A DNA stretch of 63,060 nucleotides from Lentilactobacillus parakefiri (GTDB taxonomy: Bacteria > Bacillota > Bacilli > Lactobacillales > Lactobacillaceae), in NCBI RefSeq assembly GCF_002157585.1, contig NZ_BDGB01000055.1, positions 1-63,060 of the forward strand, in the 5' to 3' direction. This document shows, piece by piece, positions 54,791 through 63,060 of this stretch. The notes under the pieces are model-generated. The model worked only from the letters and a program-made list of their open reading frames with translations, was not told the origin of the DNA and searched no databases. The position numbers and the translations under genes are program-made. The stretch's first letter is position 1, and each line of letters starts with the position of its first letter.

Positions 54791-55987
54791 TTATCCGCCG
54801 TAACTATTGGAAACAACCGCCCAGTCACCTGTCGTTGCGTCCATCTGTTCTAGAGCACCGTTAGCAGTGACCCGGAAGCTGGCGACTTGCGGATTAGTGC
54901 CGGTGTCAACGCCACTCTTCTTGAATGCTTGAGAGTTGTGATTTTCCATCACATTAACGTACAGCTGACCATTTCTCATTTGCGGCATGTAGGTAAAGTC
55001 GGTTGAATTGACGGCCATATTTGGATATTTAGACTTCACGTAAGGCCAAATCCAATTAACCACCTGTTGATCGGTGAGGTGGTTGGTGGTTGGGGCCGCT
55101 GGAGTGGCAGTGGAGCCGCTGGTTGTCGAAGCTGACTGTGAGCTGGCAGTCGTCGAGCTGGTAGCGGGTTGGGTGGTGGCTGATTTGGTCAACGTTAGAC
55201 TGCCTGACGTCAGCCCAGTCACTTCAATTTGATTATTGCCTTGGGCATTGATGCTGTACACGATTGGTGTTTGATCAGTACCGTAAGCTTTTAAAACATA
55301 AGTGTCATCGCCGGTCTGCTTATAGGAAACGTTGCTGGTTTTAGCAATTGTGTCTGAGTTATACAACCGGTGGTTAGTGTCATATTCATTGGTGAAGCTG
55401 CTCATGGCGGTACTGGTAATGTTCAAAAATTGCTTGGTATAGGGCAGCTTTTGCGCGTCACTAACTGAATTACTAGCGAAGTCGGTTGCCCAAGTTCCTT
55501 GGACGACCTGTGGGGCACCTGCCTGCCAATTGTTTGCAGTATTGGCGTCAGCTAAGATGAAATTGCTGTTGACGTGGTGGTAACTGGCATTAACGGTATA
55601 GGCTTGGCGGCCGCCGTTAATCCAATTAAATTTGAGCGTGTAAGGTTTGCGCTGATTGCTGACCATGGAAAAGTTATAAACACCGTTTTGGTCCGTTTCG
55701 TTAAGTGATTTAATTTTACTGTCATCAATCGTTCCGTCGTCTTTAGAAGACAGCTTCCAGTACCACTGACCCTTTTGTTTATAAAATTGCGAATAGAGCT
55801 GGTTATTCGTGGTGGTCTGTGAATCTTCCGGGACTTTTGCGGTTGCTGGTGACAACAAATGATTTAATTTGGTTGTATTGGGATTGGCCGTCGTTTTATC
55901 CTGCATGTCGGCTTTTTTGTTCCCACAGCCGGTGAGAAACAAAATGCCTGCAAGCCCGATTCCGATAGCTGGCAAAATTTTTTTCAT
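54791..55987 (-). CDS. Lipoprotein with Lreu_0056-like C-terminal domain
   Basis: The 398-residue lipoprotein has lipobox LTGC (Cys21). A central domain of about 190 residues follows (QKGQWYWKLSSKDDGTID near residue 75, FNWINGGRQAYTVNASY). A low-complexity Ser/Thr/Ala linker lies at about 270-302. The C-terminal domain runs at about 305-398 (DQQVVNWIWPYVKSKYPNMA, YMPQMRNGQLYVNVMEN). The latter resembles a lactobacillar surface domain I know as Lreu_0056/DUF4767-type; the identification is from memory. The function is unknown. The gene is alone and ends in a shared terminator. Confidence 0.65.
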   Translation of the reverse strand: MKKILPAIGIGLAGILFLTGCGNKKADMQDKTTANPNTTKLNHLLSPATAKVPEDSQTTTNNQLYSQFYKQKGQWYWKLSSKDDGTIDDSKIKSLNETDQNGVYNFSMVSNQRKPYTLKFNWINGGRQAYTVNASYHHVNSNFILADANTANNWQAGAPQVVQGTWATDFASNSVSDAQKLPYTKQFLNITSTAMSSFTNEYDTNHRLYNSDTIAKTSNVSYKQTGDDTYVLKAYGTDQTPIVYSINAQGNNQIEVTGLTSGSLTLTKSATTQPATSSTTASSQSASTTSGSTATPAAPTTNHLTDQQVVNWIWPYVKSKYPNMAVNSTDFTYMPQMRNGQLYVNVMENHNSQAFKKSGVDTGTNPQVASFRVTANGALEQMDATTGDWAVVSNSYGG

Positions 55988-56100
55988 GATGTGAACCCCC
56001 TGACGCCCTTATTATAACAGACTACGGGTGGGGGTAATGGTCATATTTTCTTCAAATTTGTGTGGTTTACTAATCTTAATCACTATTTGGAGATGATTGG

Positions 56101-56295
56101 ATGAGTCATAAGCGATTCACTGAACACCCGTACATAGCAGCTTGGCTGGTGCTTGAACTAATTTTTATCTGTTCACTTCTGGGGTGGGCGCTGGTTAGTT
56201 CGACCCAGATTGCTGACTTGGTGGTACCGACCTTTGTGATTCCGAGTGTCGTTTGTACTGCCATCAGCTTGTTGACCTGGAAAACAAAACAGTGA
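56101..56295 (+). CDS. Small two-helix membrane protein, unknown
   Basis: The 64-residue product has two hydrophobic segments (about residues 12-34 and 38-57). GGAG is eight bases before the ATG. No family is recognised. The downstream MazG-like gene begins 49 bases later, so the two may be co-transcribed. Because it is short, confidence rests on the ribosome binding site and the hydrophobic pattern. Confidence 0.5.
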   Translation: MSHKRFTEHPYIAAWLVLELIFICSLLGWALVSSTQIADLVVPTFVIPSVVCTAISLLTWKTKQ

Positions 56296-56344
56296 GGTGT
56301 ATGATTTTAAGGAGACATATTCTTAGACAATGGAGTGGTAAACG

Positions 56345-56662
56345 ATGACGTTAAAGCAGCATGAAGATTGGCTGGTCGATTTTTACAAGCGGCGGGATTG
56401 GTACAAATATTCTTCGTTCATTCGACTGAACTTTTTGACTGAGGAAGTCGGCGAACTGTCCCGGGCAATTCGAGCAATTGAAATCGGCCGCGATCATCCA
56501 TGTGAACATGAAACCAAGGATGAACGCAAGGATAATCTGCATGAAGAGTTGGCAGATGTGATGGACCAGGTCCTGATTCTTTGTGACAAGTATCAGGTTG
56601 ATCCGGATAGTTTGATGGCTTTTAGTGAGGCTAAATTGAAGAAGCGGTTCAACGAAAACTAG
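56345..56662 (+). CDS. MazG-like nucleotide pyrophosphohydrolase
   Basis: The 105-residue protein is an all-alpha NTP pyrophosphohydrolase of the MazG/YpjD superfamily. The metal motif E-x-x-E plus E-x-x-D appears as LTEEVGELSRAI (Glu33, Glu34, Glu37) and HEELADVMDQ (Glu68, Asp71). Such enzymes hydrolyse nucleoside triphosphates to monophosphates and clean up damaged nucleotides. The substrate is unknown. It ends in a strong terminator. Confidence 0.82.
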   Translation: MTLKQHEDWLVDFYKRRDWYKYSSFIRLNFLTEEVGELSRAIRAIEIGRDHPCEHETKDERKDNLHEELADVMDQVLILCDKYQVDPDSLMAFSEAKLKKRFNEN

Positions 56663-56697
56663 GGTCTCTCATCCAAGCTATTTATGAACCAGATCAA

Positions 56698-56733
56698 AAA
56701 CAGCCGTGAGCAGACTTTTGCTCACGGCTGTTT
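56698..56733. terminator. Bidirectional terminator
   Basis: Perfect 15-base arms AAACAGCCGTGAGCA (56698-56712) and TGCTCACGGCTGTTT (56719-56733) with a 6-base loop, between convergent genes. Confidence 0.92.
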
Positions 56734-56742
56734 GGCACTTCC

Positions 56743-57396
56743 TTATAAATCCTCACTGACATTATTAAAGTAGGCAACAGAGTATCCCTTGCCGTCCCAG
56801 TTAACCTTGGTGACACTGCCGTTCTTTGTCGACACGTCAACGTGAATATCACTGAACTTGGCAACCACATTTCGGATCAGGGTTCCATGGGTGGCCAACA
56901 AAATCTTGTCGCCATCCTGGGCATCAGCAACCACCTGATCAATGGCCGGTTTAAGCCGCTTCCAGAAAGCTTCACCGCTTTCGGCATCTTTATACGGATC
57001 GGCGGCCGCAATCATGTCTTCGGCCTTTTCAATCCCAAATTCGGCAATTAAGCCATGAAATGAGTTAATCCCGATGGGGCCGCCAATTGTGTGCCAGGTT
57101 TTGACGGCATCTTCGCCTTCGTAGTAACCGAAGTTCAGTTCACGAAAGGCGCCGGTGGGGACTGGCTCCTCGAGGGTACTTGGATTTTCTTTTAGGATCA
57201 GTTCACCGGTCTTAATTGCTCGTGACGTATCACTGCTATAAGCCGCATCAAATTTGATTTGAGAAAGCCGCTTTCCGGCAGCCACCGCGTCAGCAATTCC
57301 CTTATCTGTTAATGGGGAATCGATGATGCCCTGAATACGGTGATATTTGTTTAAGTATGTTTGACCATGTCTAACAAAATATAGTGAGATTGTCAT
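56743..57396 (-). CDS. Histidine phosphatase (phosphoglycerate mutase-like)
   Basis: The 217-residue protein is a histidine phosphatase with the RHG motif LYFVRHGQTYLN (His10). The second catalytic His lies in LLATHGTLIRN (about residue 168), and a Glu in FRELNFGYYEGED precedes it. It lacks the length of cofactor-dependent glycolytic PGM, so it is a broad-specificity phosphatase (PhoE/GpmB-like). It stands alone on the minus strand. AGGAGG precedes the ATG. Confidence 0.85.
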   Translation of the reverse strand: MTISLYFVRHGQTYLNKYHRIQGIIDSPLTDKGIADAVAAGKRLSQIKFDAAYSSDTSRAIKTGELILKENPSTLEEPVPTGAFRELNFGYYEGEDAVKTWHTIGGPIGINSFHGLIAEFGIEKAEDMIAAADPYKDAESGEAFWKRLKPAIDQVVADAQDGDKILLATHGTLIRNVVAKFSDIHVDVSTKNGSVTKVNWDGKGYSVAYFNNVSEDL

Positions 57397-57528
57397 GTAT
57401 GTCCTCCTAAGTATACAATTATTTAAAACATCTAAATTATACCATAGTACATCGGTGAGTTGGCAAGTATACCAATTAACAAAGTTAGGCCGTTTAAGTT
57501 AAGGTTAAGCCTGAAACGATAATGTCTT

Positions 57529-57557
57529 TTGAATTGGTACCGTTTTTATGCTAAACT
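57529..57557 (+). promoter_or_regulatory. Promoter of helD
   Basis: TTGAAT (57529-57534), 17 bases, and TAAACT (57552-57557), 27 bases before the start codon. Confidence 0.65.
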
Positions 57558-57584
57558 ATTAAGTCAAGTTATAGGGGGTAAATA

Positions 57585-59879
57585 ATGGCAGATAATATCA
57601 AAACACAAGAACAACACCATTTGGACCACGTCATTGATGAAATCCATATTTCCCAAAAGGACCTTGAGCAAAAGATTAAGGCTACCAAGCGGGATGTTAA
57701 AGATATTAATCGTAATTTCAACAATGATGTCCGGCTCAAAACTGAAACGTACAGCGGGATGATGGAAACTGCCATGTCGATTCGGCAGCAACAGCAAATG
57801 CTTTCTGAACGTGAAAATCGCCAGGAACATGCCGCCCGAGAACTTGGGACGCTGAACAAGCTTGAGAGAAACCCCTATTTCGCACGGATCGATTTTCGTG
57901 AAGGGGACGAAAAACGCGATGAAACCATCTATATTGGGATGGCCTCGTTTACGGATCGGCCGGATCATTACCTGATCAACGACTGGCGGGCACCAATTTC
58001 CAGTATCTACTATAATGGTGGAATTGGCGATGTCAGCTACATGACCCCTGACGGTGAACAGACGGTTGATGTCAAATTAAAGCGCCAGTTCCAAATTGAA
58101 AATTCAAAGATTAAAACCGTGTTCGATACCGAAGAAGTCGTCGGTGACCAGATGCTTTTAGATGCCCTGAGCAATCGTTCAGACACCAAGATGAAGAGTA
58201 TTGTCACCACCATCCAAAAAGAACAGAACCAGATTATTCGTGACACTGATTCAGATTTACTGTTCGTCCAGGGCTCTGCGGGTTCCGGAAAGACGGCCGC
58301 AGTTTTGCAGCGAGTTGCCTTTCTGCTTTACCAGTACCGTGGCAATCTGCACTCTGGCCAAATCATCTTGTTTTCGCCGAACCAACTTTTTAATGACTAT
58401 ATCAACCAGGTGCTTCCTGAACTAGGTGAGCAGAACATGGTCCAGATGACTTTCTACCAATACAGTTCCCACCGTTTGCCAAGTATCCAGGTTGAAACGT
58501 TGTCAGAGCGGTTTACTGAACAGTTGGACAAGACTGCCCAAAAGCTCACTGATGTCAAAGGCAGTTTGGACTATTTCCGAGCGGTCAGTGCTTATGCCAA
58601 CCATCTGAATAAGGCCGGCATGCGCTTTAGAAACCTGATGTTTAATGGTGAAGTCCTGATTCCAAAAGAAAAAATTGCCGACATCTATTATGGCTTTAAC
58701 GAGAACTACAACCTCCGGAATCGCCTGGAATCGACCAAGGAAGAATTAATGAAGATTCTCAACCGTAAGATTCACGTTGAGATGCGTAAGAAGTGGGTTG
58801 AAGATGCTGTTCAAAACCTGTCTAAAGAAGAAATCCAACAGTTCCATGCCGATGAGGAAGAAGAAATTCTTAACGCCGACAAGGAATTTAAGTTTCTAGC
58901 CAGACGGATCGTGATCAAATCCTTTAGAAAAGTGCAGCGGCAAATTTCTCGCAATCACTGGTTAAGTATCAATAACCAGTTTGTCCACATGCTCAAAGAG
59001 ATGCCTAAGATTCTCAACTTGGCTGATTTTGATATTTCAAATGAGCTGTGGGGTGAAGCCATTAAGGCAACTGTTGGCCGCTTAAAGAAGGGCCGATTAT
59101 CATTGGCAGATGCCTCTTCTTACATTTACCTGTATGATTTGATGACCGGCAAACGGGGCGATAAGGATATCCGCTACCTCTTTATTGACGAAGTTCAGGA
59201 TTATTCAGCCTTCCAGTTGGCCTTTCTGAAATTCAGCTTCCCAAGAGCCCGATTTACGCTGCTCGGTGATTTGAACCAAGCAATTTTCACTCACGAAAAC
59301 AGCCGCAAGCTGCTGGGAGAACTTGGCAGCATGTTCCCAGAGGACAAGACGAGAGTGGTTCAGTTAACCAAGTCGTATCGGTCAACCGAACAGATTACCA
59401 ACTTTACTAAGCATTTGTTGACGAATGGTGAAAATATCATTCCGTTCAACCGTCAAGGTGATCTACCGCATATTTATGTCAAGGACGGGATGGATGCAGC
59501 CGTTGAGCAGGTGAAGCAGCAATCCGAGTTGAACCTGGCCGACCACGAAACGACGGCTATCATCGGCAAAACATTGAAGGAATGTAAAGCGTTGAGTGGC
59601 AAGTTAGCAGAACTAGGCGTTAAATCAACTCTGATTCGAACTGAAAATCAACGTTTGGTCAAGGGCATTATCATCGTGCCATCGTACCTTGCCAAGGGGT
59701 TGGAATTCGACAGTGTTATTATGTGGGATGCCTCGAAAGCCTGCTACCCGGACGAAAGTGACCGTCAGCTTGTCTACACGATTTGTACCCGGGCAATGCA
59801 CCGATTGACGGTGGTGGCCGTCAAGGCATTATCACCAATTTTTGAGACGGTGCCCAAAGATGAATACGACCTTAATTAG
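57585..59879 (+). CDS. helD: RNA polymerase recycling motor HelD
   Basis: The 764-residue SF1 helicase-like ATPase has an N-terminal antiparallel coiled coil (about 1-95, rich in Gln, Lys and Glu), as in HelD that inserts into the RNA polymerase secondary channel. Walker A is GSAGSGKT (230-237), Walker B is LFIDEVQDYSAFQL, the Q-like motif is LLGDLNQAIF, and the SYRSTEQI motif IV is seen. HelD removes stalled RNA polymerase from DNA and helps transcription recycle. It is a single gene with a terminator. Rather than a DNA repair helicase, the coiled coil argues for HelD. Confidence 0.9.
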   Translation: MADNIKTQEQHHLDHVIDEIHISQKDLEQKIKATKRDVKDINRNFNNDVRLKTETYSGMMETAMSIRQQQQMLSERENRQEHAARELGTLNKLERNPYFARIDFREGDEKRDETIYIGMASFTDRPDHYLINDWRAPISSIYYNGGIGDVSYMTPDGEQTVDVKLKRQFQIENSKIKTVFDTEEVVGDQMLLDALSNRSDTKMKSIVTTIQKEQNQIIRDTDSDLLFVQGSAGSGKTAAVLQRVAFLLYQYRGNLHSGQIILFSPNQLFNDYINQVLPELGEQNMVQMTFYQYSSHRLPSIQVETLSERFTEQLDKTAQKLTDVKGSLDYFRAVSAYANHLNKAGMRFRNLMFNGEVLIPKEKIADIYYGFNENYNLRNRLESTKEELMKILNRKIHVEMRKKWVEDAVQNLSKEEIQQFHADEEEEILNADKEFKFLARRIVIKSFRKVQRQISRNHWLSINNQFVHMLKEMPKILNLADFDISNELWGEAIKATVGRLKKGRLSLADASSYIYLYDLMTGKRGDKDIRYLFIDEVQDYSAFQLAFLKFSFPRARFTLLGDLNQAIFTHENSRKLLGELGSMFPEDKTRVVQLTKSYRSTEQITNFTKHLLTNGENIIPFNRQGDLPHIYVKDGMDAAVEQVKQQSELNLADHETTAIIGKTLKECKALSGKLAELGVKSTLIRTENQRLVKGIIIVPSYLAKGLEFDSVIMWDASKACYPDESDRQLVYTICTRAMHRLTVVAVKALSPIFETVPKDEYDLN

Positions 59880-59884
59880 TCACT

Positions 59885-59912
59885 AATCGGATCGAAATGG
59901 TCCGATTTTTTA
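59885..59912 (+). terminator. Terminator after helD
   Basis: AATCGGA (59885-59891) pairs with TCCGATT (59901-59907), followed by a T run. Confidence 0.8.
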
Positions 59913-60026
59913 TTATCCAATTTGCAGCTAGTGGTTGACTTAAAGCTAAAACACATCTCTGGTTCTCGGGGCAGTCTGAAAATGTTATACTTATTTGGTT
60001 GAGTAAAGAATAAGCGGAGAAAGAGC

Positions 60027-60956
60027 ATGGATGATTTAATTAATTATTATTCATTCACCAAAGATGAGTGGAAACATTTCAATAATGAAAATGAAGTTGA
60101 CCTGCCGTTGACGTCCAATGAATTGCGCCACATTAAGGCTTTCAATGACCAAATCTCGCTGCAGGACGTCGCTGACATTTATAAACCCTTGGTGCATATG
60201 ATCAGACTGCAGAAGAATAATTTTGATCAGTGGCAGACCACTAAGGCGCGCTTCTTACGCAAGAAGGTGCGAACGGTACCATTTATCATTGGGATTTCCG
60301 GGAGTGTGGCGGTTGGCAAATCAACCACGGCCCGGGTGCTCGAAGAACTGCTTTCCAATTATTTTACCGGTGAGACCATCAAGTTGATTACGACGGATGG
60401 CTTCCTGTATTCGAACGCTGAGCTTAAGCAACGTGGCATCTATGACAAGAAGGGCTTTCCTGAAAGTTATGACATGCGTAAACTGATTGCATTTCTAAAT
60501 GAGGTTAAATCGGGGGTTCCAGTCACTAAATCGCCGGTGTATTCACATCAAAGTTATGACATCATCCCGAATCGGTTTGAGCTGGTGGATCGCCCAGACG
60601 TTCTAATCATTGAAGGCATTAACACCCTACAGCTGCCGAGTAATGAGCAGATTTATGTGAGTGATTTTACCGATTTTTCAATCTATATGGATGCAGACGT
60701 CCATTTGATTGAGAAGTGGTACTTGGAACGCTTCGGCCGTCTGATGGATACCGCCTTCCAAGATCCTGACAACTATTACTATGATTACGCGCAGGGTGAT
60801 CGCGAGGAAGCCTTTGATATGGCGCGGAAGGTCTGGGACACAATCGATCTGCCCAACCTCCGAGCAAATATCCTGCCAACTCGCTCGCGAGCTGATATGA
60901 TAATGCACAAGACGGACAATCATTTAATCGATCGATTGTACCTGAGAAAATATTAA
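60027..60956 (+). CDS. coaA: Pantothenate kinase, type I
   Basis: The 309-residue enzyme phosphorylates pantothenate in the first step of coenzyme A synthesis. The P-loop is GSVAVGKS (92-99), followed by the conserved LITTDGFLYSNAEL and a GFPESYDM motif. A YSHQSYDI block completes the active site. Type I kinases are feedback-inhibited by CoA. The AGCGGAGAAAG region lies before the ATG. guaA follows, with its own promoter. Confidence 0.92.
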   Translation: MDDLINYYSFTKDEWKHFNNENEVDLPLTSNELRHIKAFNDQISLQDVADIYKPLVHMIRLQKNNFDQWQTTKARFLRKKVRTVPFIIGISGSVAVGKSTTARVLEELLSNYFTGETIKLITTDGFLYSNAELKQRGIYDKKGFPESYDMRKLIAFLNEVKSGVPVTKSPVYSHQSYDIIPNRFELVDRPDVLIIEGINTLQLPSNEQIYVSDFTDFSIYMDADVHLIEKWYLERFGRLMDTAFQDPDNYYYDYAQGDREEAFDMARKVWDTIDLPNLRANILPTRSRADMIMHKTDNHLIDRLYLRKY

Positions 60957-60978
60957 TGTTTGGATTTTCAGAATCATG

Positions 60979-61008
60979 TTGACCAAACCTAGTTGAATCG
61001 TTTATTAT
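60979..61008 (+). promoter_or_regulatory. Promoter of guaA
   Basis: TTGACC (60979-60984), an 18-base spacer, and TATTAT (61003-61008), 30 bases before the TTG start. Confidence 0.65.
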
Positions 61009-61038
61009 TTATGTAAGAACTTTGAAAGGGTGTATGAT

Positions 61039-62592
61039 TTGGCAAACGTTGACTTATCAAGCTTCGATAAGATTTTAGTGCTGGATTTCGGTAGTCAGTA
61101 TAACCAACTGATTACAAGACGGATCCGTGATTTAGGCGTATATTCTGAGCTTAAGTCCCACGCATTGTCCGCAAAACAGATCAAAGACATGAACCCCAAG
61201 GGGATTATTTTCTCCGGAGGTCCAAATAGTGTGTACGAAGATGGCGCTTTGAAGGTTGATCCTGACATCTTTAAGCTGGGAATTCCCATTCTTGGGATTT
61301 GCTATGGCATGCAGATTATGGCATATACCCTTAATGGTGAGGTCGAGAAGGCTTCTAATTCAGAGTATGGGCATGCTGACATTCAGATTACGACTGATGA
61401 CGCAGTTCTCTTCAAGGGAACCCCACGTGAACAGCCGGTTTGGATGAGTCACGGGGATTTGGTTAATGAAGTCCCTGAAGGCTTTGAGACGGTTGCGACT
61501 AGTCGTGACTGCCCAATTTCTGCCATGCAGGATGTTGATCGCAATTTGTACGGTATTCAGTTCCATGCGGAAGTTAGAAATACCAAGTATGGCAATGACA
61601 TTTTGAAGAACTTTGCTTTTGATGTCTGTCATGCCGAGGCTAACTGGTCAATGGATGATTTCATTGATCTGCAGATTCAACATATCAGAGAAGAAGTTGG
61701 CGACAAAAAAGTGTTGCTGGGCCTCTCTGGTGGGGTTGATTCAAGTGTTGTCGGTGTCCTTTTGCACAAAGCAATTGGTAAGCAATTGACAAGTATTTTC
61801 GTAGACCACGGCTTGTTGCGAAAGAATGAAGCTGACCAAGTCATGGATAGTTTGGTTGGCAAATTCGGCTTGAACATTATCAAGGTGGACGCTCAGGACC
61901 GCTTCCTTTCTAAATTGAAAGGTGTCACGGATCCTGAAAAGAAGCGGAAGATCATTGGTAATGAATTCATCCAAGTGTTTAATGATGAAGCCAGCAAGCT
62001 TCACGGAATTGATTTCTTAGCACAAGGCACGTTGTATACTGACGTGGTTGAGAGTGGAACTGATACTGCTCAGACCATCAAGTCTCACCACAACGTTGGT
62101 GGACTGCCTGAAGACATGACCTTCAAGCTGATTGAACCACTGAACACCTTGTTCAAGGATGAAGCCCGGGCGATTGGTGAAAAGTTGGGAATGCCTGAAG
62201 CCCTCGTTTGGCGGCAGCCGTTCCCAGGCCCAGGTCTCGGTATTCGAGTACTTGGTGAAGTAACGCCTGAAAAGCTGCGAATTGTTCGTGACAGTGATTG
62301 GGTGTTGCGCGATGAAATTGCCAAAGCTGGTTTAGACCGCGATATTTGGCAGTACTTCACGGTTCTACCAGGCTTTAAGAGTGTCGGGGTCATGGGCGAT
62401 GGTCGGACTTACGACTATACCATTGCAATTCGTGGTGTGAACTCGGTTGACGGGATGACCGCTGACTTTGCACGAATTCCATGGGACGTTTTGCAGAATA
62501 TTTCCACTCGGATTGTAAACGAAGTTGATGGCATTAACCGCGTAGTGTATGACATTACGAGCAAGCCGCCGGCAACGATTGAATGGGAATAA
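61039..62592 (+). CDS. guaA: GMP synthase (glutamine-hydrolysing)
   Basis: The 517-residue enzyme makes GMP from XMP, ATP and glutamine. The N-terminal glutaminase domain has Cys88 in LGICYGMQ and the His176/Glu178 pair in IQFHAE. The ATP-pyrophosphatase domain has the P-loop SGGVDSS (230-236). The C-terminal dimerisation domain ends in [13 protein letters not shown] at 61030 is in frame, but GAAAGGG fits TTG 61039 better, giving MANVDLSS, the usual lactobacillar N-terminus. No purine riboswitch is visible in the 82 bases before it. A strong terminator follows. Confidence 0.93.
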   Translation: MANVDLSSFDKILVLDFGSQYNQLITRRIRDLGVYSELKSHALSAKQIKDMNPKGIIFSGGPNSVYEDGALKVDPDIFKLGIPILGICYGMQIMAYTLNGEVEKASNSEYGHADIQITTDDAVLFKGTPREQPVWMSHGDLVNEVPEGFETVATSRDCPISAMQDVDRNLYGIQFHAEVRNTKYGNDILKNFAFDVCHAEANWSMDDFIDLQIQHIREEVGDKKVLLGLSGGVDSSVVGVLLHKAIGKQLTSIFVDHGLLRKNEADQVMDSLVGKFGLNIIKVDAQDRFLSKLKGVTDPEKKRKIIGNEFIQVFNDEASKLHGIDFLAQGTLYTDVVESGTDTAQTIKSHHNVGGLPEDMTFKLIEPLNTLFKDEARAIGEKLGMPEALVWRQPFPGPGLGIRVLGEVTPEKLRIVRDSDWVLRDEIAKAGLDRDIWQYFTVLPGFKSVGVMGDGRTYDYTIAIRGVNSVDGMTADFARIPWDVLQNISTRIVNEVDGINRVVYDITSKPPATIEWE

Positions 62593-62612
62593 TTAATTAA
62601 TAGATATTATTG

Positions 62613-62647
62613 AAGTCCAAAATCGAATTTCGATTTTGGACTTTTTT
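62613..62647 (+). terminator. Terminator after guaA
   Basis: Perfect 13-base arms AAGTCCAAAATCG (62613-62625) and CGATTTTGGACTT (62631-62643) followed by TTTT. Confidence 0.9.
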
Positions 62648-62735
62648 GGACATAGCTTGATCATTATAAGTTTTAAAAGATTTAATTATAATATCAGTGT
62701 GACGGAATTAATATCGATGCCAGAATAAATAAAAA

Positions 62736-62752
62736 GACCCGAATAAGGGGTC
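62736..62752 (-). terminator. Short terminator for the small gene at the right end
   Basis: On the minus strand GACCC and GGGTC pair around a 7-base loop, followed by TTTTTATT. It lies directly after the stop at 62753, which supports expression of that gene. Confidence 0.6.
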
Positions 62753-62974
62753 CTAATGGGATTTGTGATGATATAATTTAGCCCTTTGTTCTAATAGCAA
62801 AAAGTCCAGACACATTTGATCAAAAAAGTGACGGGTGCTTTTCGGTAAACGTGAGCGTTGCTCTTCATTAGTCCGTTTAGCATAAACACTGTTTGCACGC
62901 TTGATAATTCGATCTTCATTTTTTCGAATAAACTGTTGCTCCTTCAAAAGAAGCCCGTATTTTTGTGGCCTCAA
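62753..62974 (-). pseudogene. Small gene or 3' remnant of unknown function
   Basis: The frame encodes 73 residues rich in Arg, Lys and Glu (KRANSVYAKRTNEEQRSR, HFFDQMCLDFLLLEQRA), probably helical. No family is recognised. The frame opens with TTG at 62974 without a fitting ribosome binding site; GAAGGAG lies inside the frame, nine bases before an ATT codon, so a shorter start is possible. It lies next to a probable IS30-type terminal repeat, so it may be the C-terminal remnant of a longer gene cut by the element. Its own terminator follows. Confidence 0.45.
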
Positions 62975-63060
62975 TTGTCAAATCAAGTGCAACACTAAGA
63001 ATCTATTCTTAGAAGTGGTCTAGTTGCTAAGCTAGTTCAGGCATTAGATCAGCTGGACAG
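62968..63060. mobile_element. Probable IS30-type terminal region at the right edge
   Basis: The stretch TCAATTGTCAAATCAAGTGC (62971-62990), continuing AACACT, resembles the terminal inverted repeat of IS30-family elements. Its minus strand reads V-L-H-L-I-stop, as at the end of several IS30 transposases, but an in-frame TAG lies 13 codons upstream. A perfect inverted repeat CTAAGAAT-CT-ATTCTTAG (62995-63012) follows. The element would extend to the right of the window. Its sequence differs from the IS30 end at the left edge. Confidence 0.4.

Noticed and set aside
60957-61038. Purine riboswitch before guaA
   Set aside because: The gap is only 82 bases, holds a promoter, and has no purine aptamer pairing or T-rich terminator.

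Overview
The window looks like a chromosome segment of a Gram-positive, heterofermentative lactobacillus. Lentilactobacillus or a close relative is my best guess. The evidence is AGGAGG-type ribosome binding sites, frequent TTG and GTG starts, lactobacillar proline peptidases (pepI, pepX), an Opp peptide importer with tandem binding proteins, HelD, DUF2075 and YxeA-type proteins, a three-gene proton-translocating transhydrogenase, and many CcpA/LacI-type operators. I see no tRNA, rRNA or CRISPR. The genus is an inference.

Layout. 1-0.6 kb: the 3' end of an IS30-type element joined to the C-terminal half of a LacY-type permease. 0.7-9.7 kb: amidohydrolase, DUF2075 ATPase, YxeA-like protein, glyoxalase/CPBP pair, ABC-F ATPase, peptide-binding lipoprotein with an unusual leader and cre site, and a TauE-type exporter. 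9.7-15.4 kb: alpha-glucosidase, sucrose phosphorylase and GPH symporter, divergent from a LacI regulator. 15.5-20.2 kb: proline peptidases pepI and pepX and an AraC regulator. 20.3-23.7 kb: beta-glucuronidase (frameshifted) and a GPH glucuronide symporter. 23.8-26.8 kb: pntAA-pntAB-pntB. 27.0-31.9 kb: CPA2 antiporter, NUDIX, guanylate-kinase-like protein, Fur family, two unknown surface/membrane proteins, and a glutamine amidotransferase. 32.2-35.2 kb: glutamine-type ABC importer. 35.2-37.3 kb: large hairpin and repeats, an unknown secreted protein, and MgtC. 37.4-42.6 kb: GH13 alpha-1,6-glucosidase (two frameshifts), SLC45-type symporter, LacI regulator and MDR oxidoreductase. 42.7-45.4 kb: APC permease and hflX. 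45.7-53.5 kb: oppA1, oppA2, oppB-C-D-F. 53.6-62.6 kb: maa, MerR, lipoprotein, MazG-like protein, phosphatase, helD, coaA, guaA. The right end holds a small unknown gene next to a probable IS30-type terminal repeat.

Themes. Much of the window concerns import of oligosaccharides, glucuronides and peptides. Several sugar genes are broken while their transporters and regulators remain open: the LacY-type permease is truncated by an IS, the glucuronidase has one single-base frameshift, and the second glucosidase has two. Either this is recent decay or the assembly carries indel errors. I found no clearly new multi-gene defence or biosynthetic system. The most unusual items are the long inverted repeat with repeats at 35.2-35.5 kb, an SD-led mini-ORF before the AraC gene, a leader hairpin plus perfect cre site before an oppA-like gene, and loss of the homologous ATG in oppA1.
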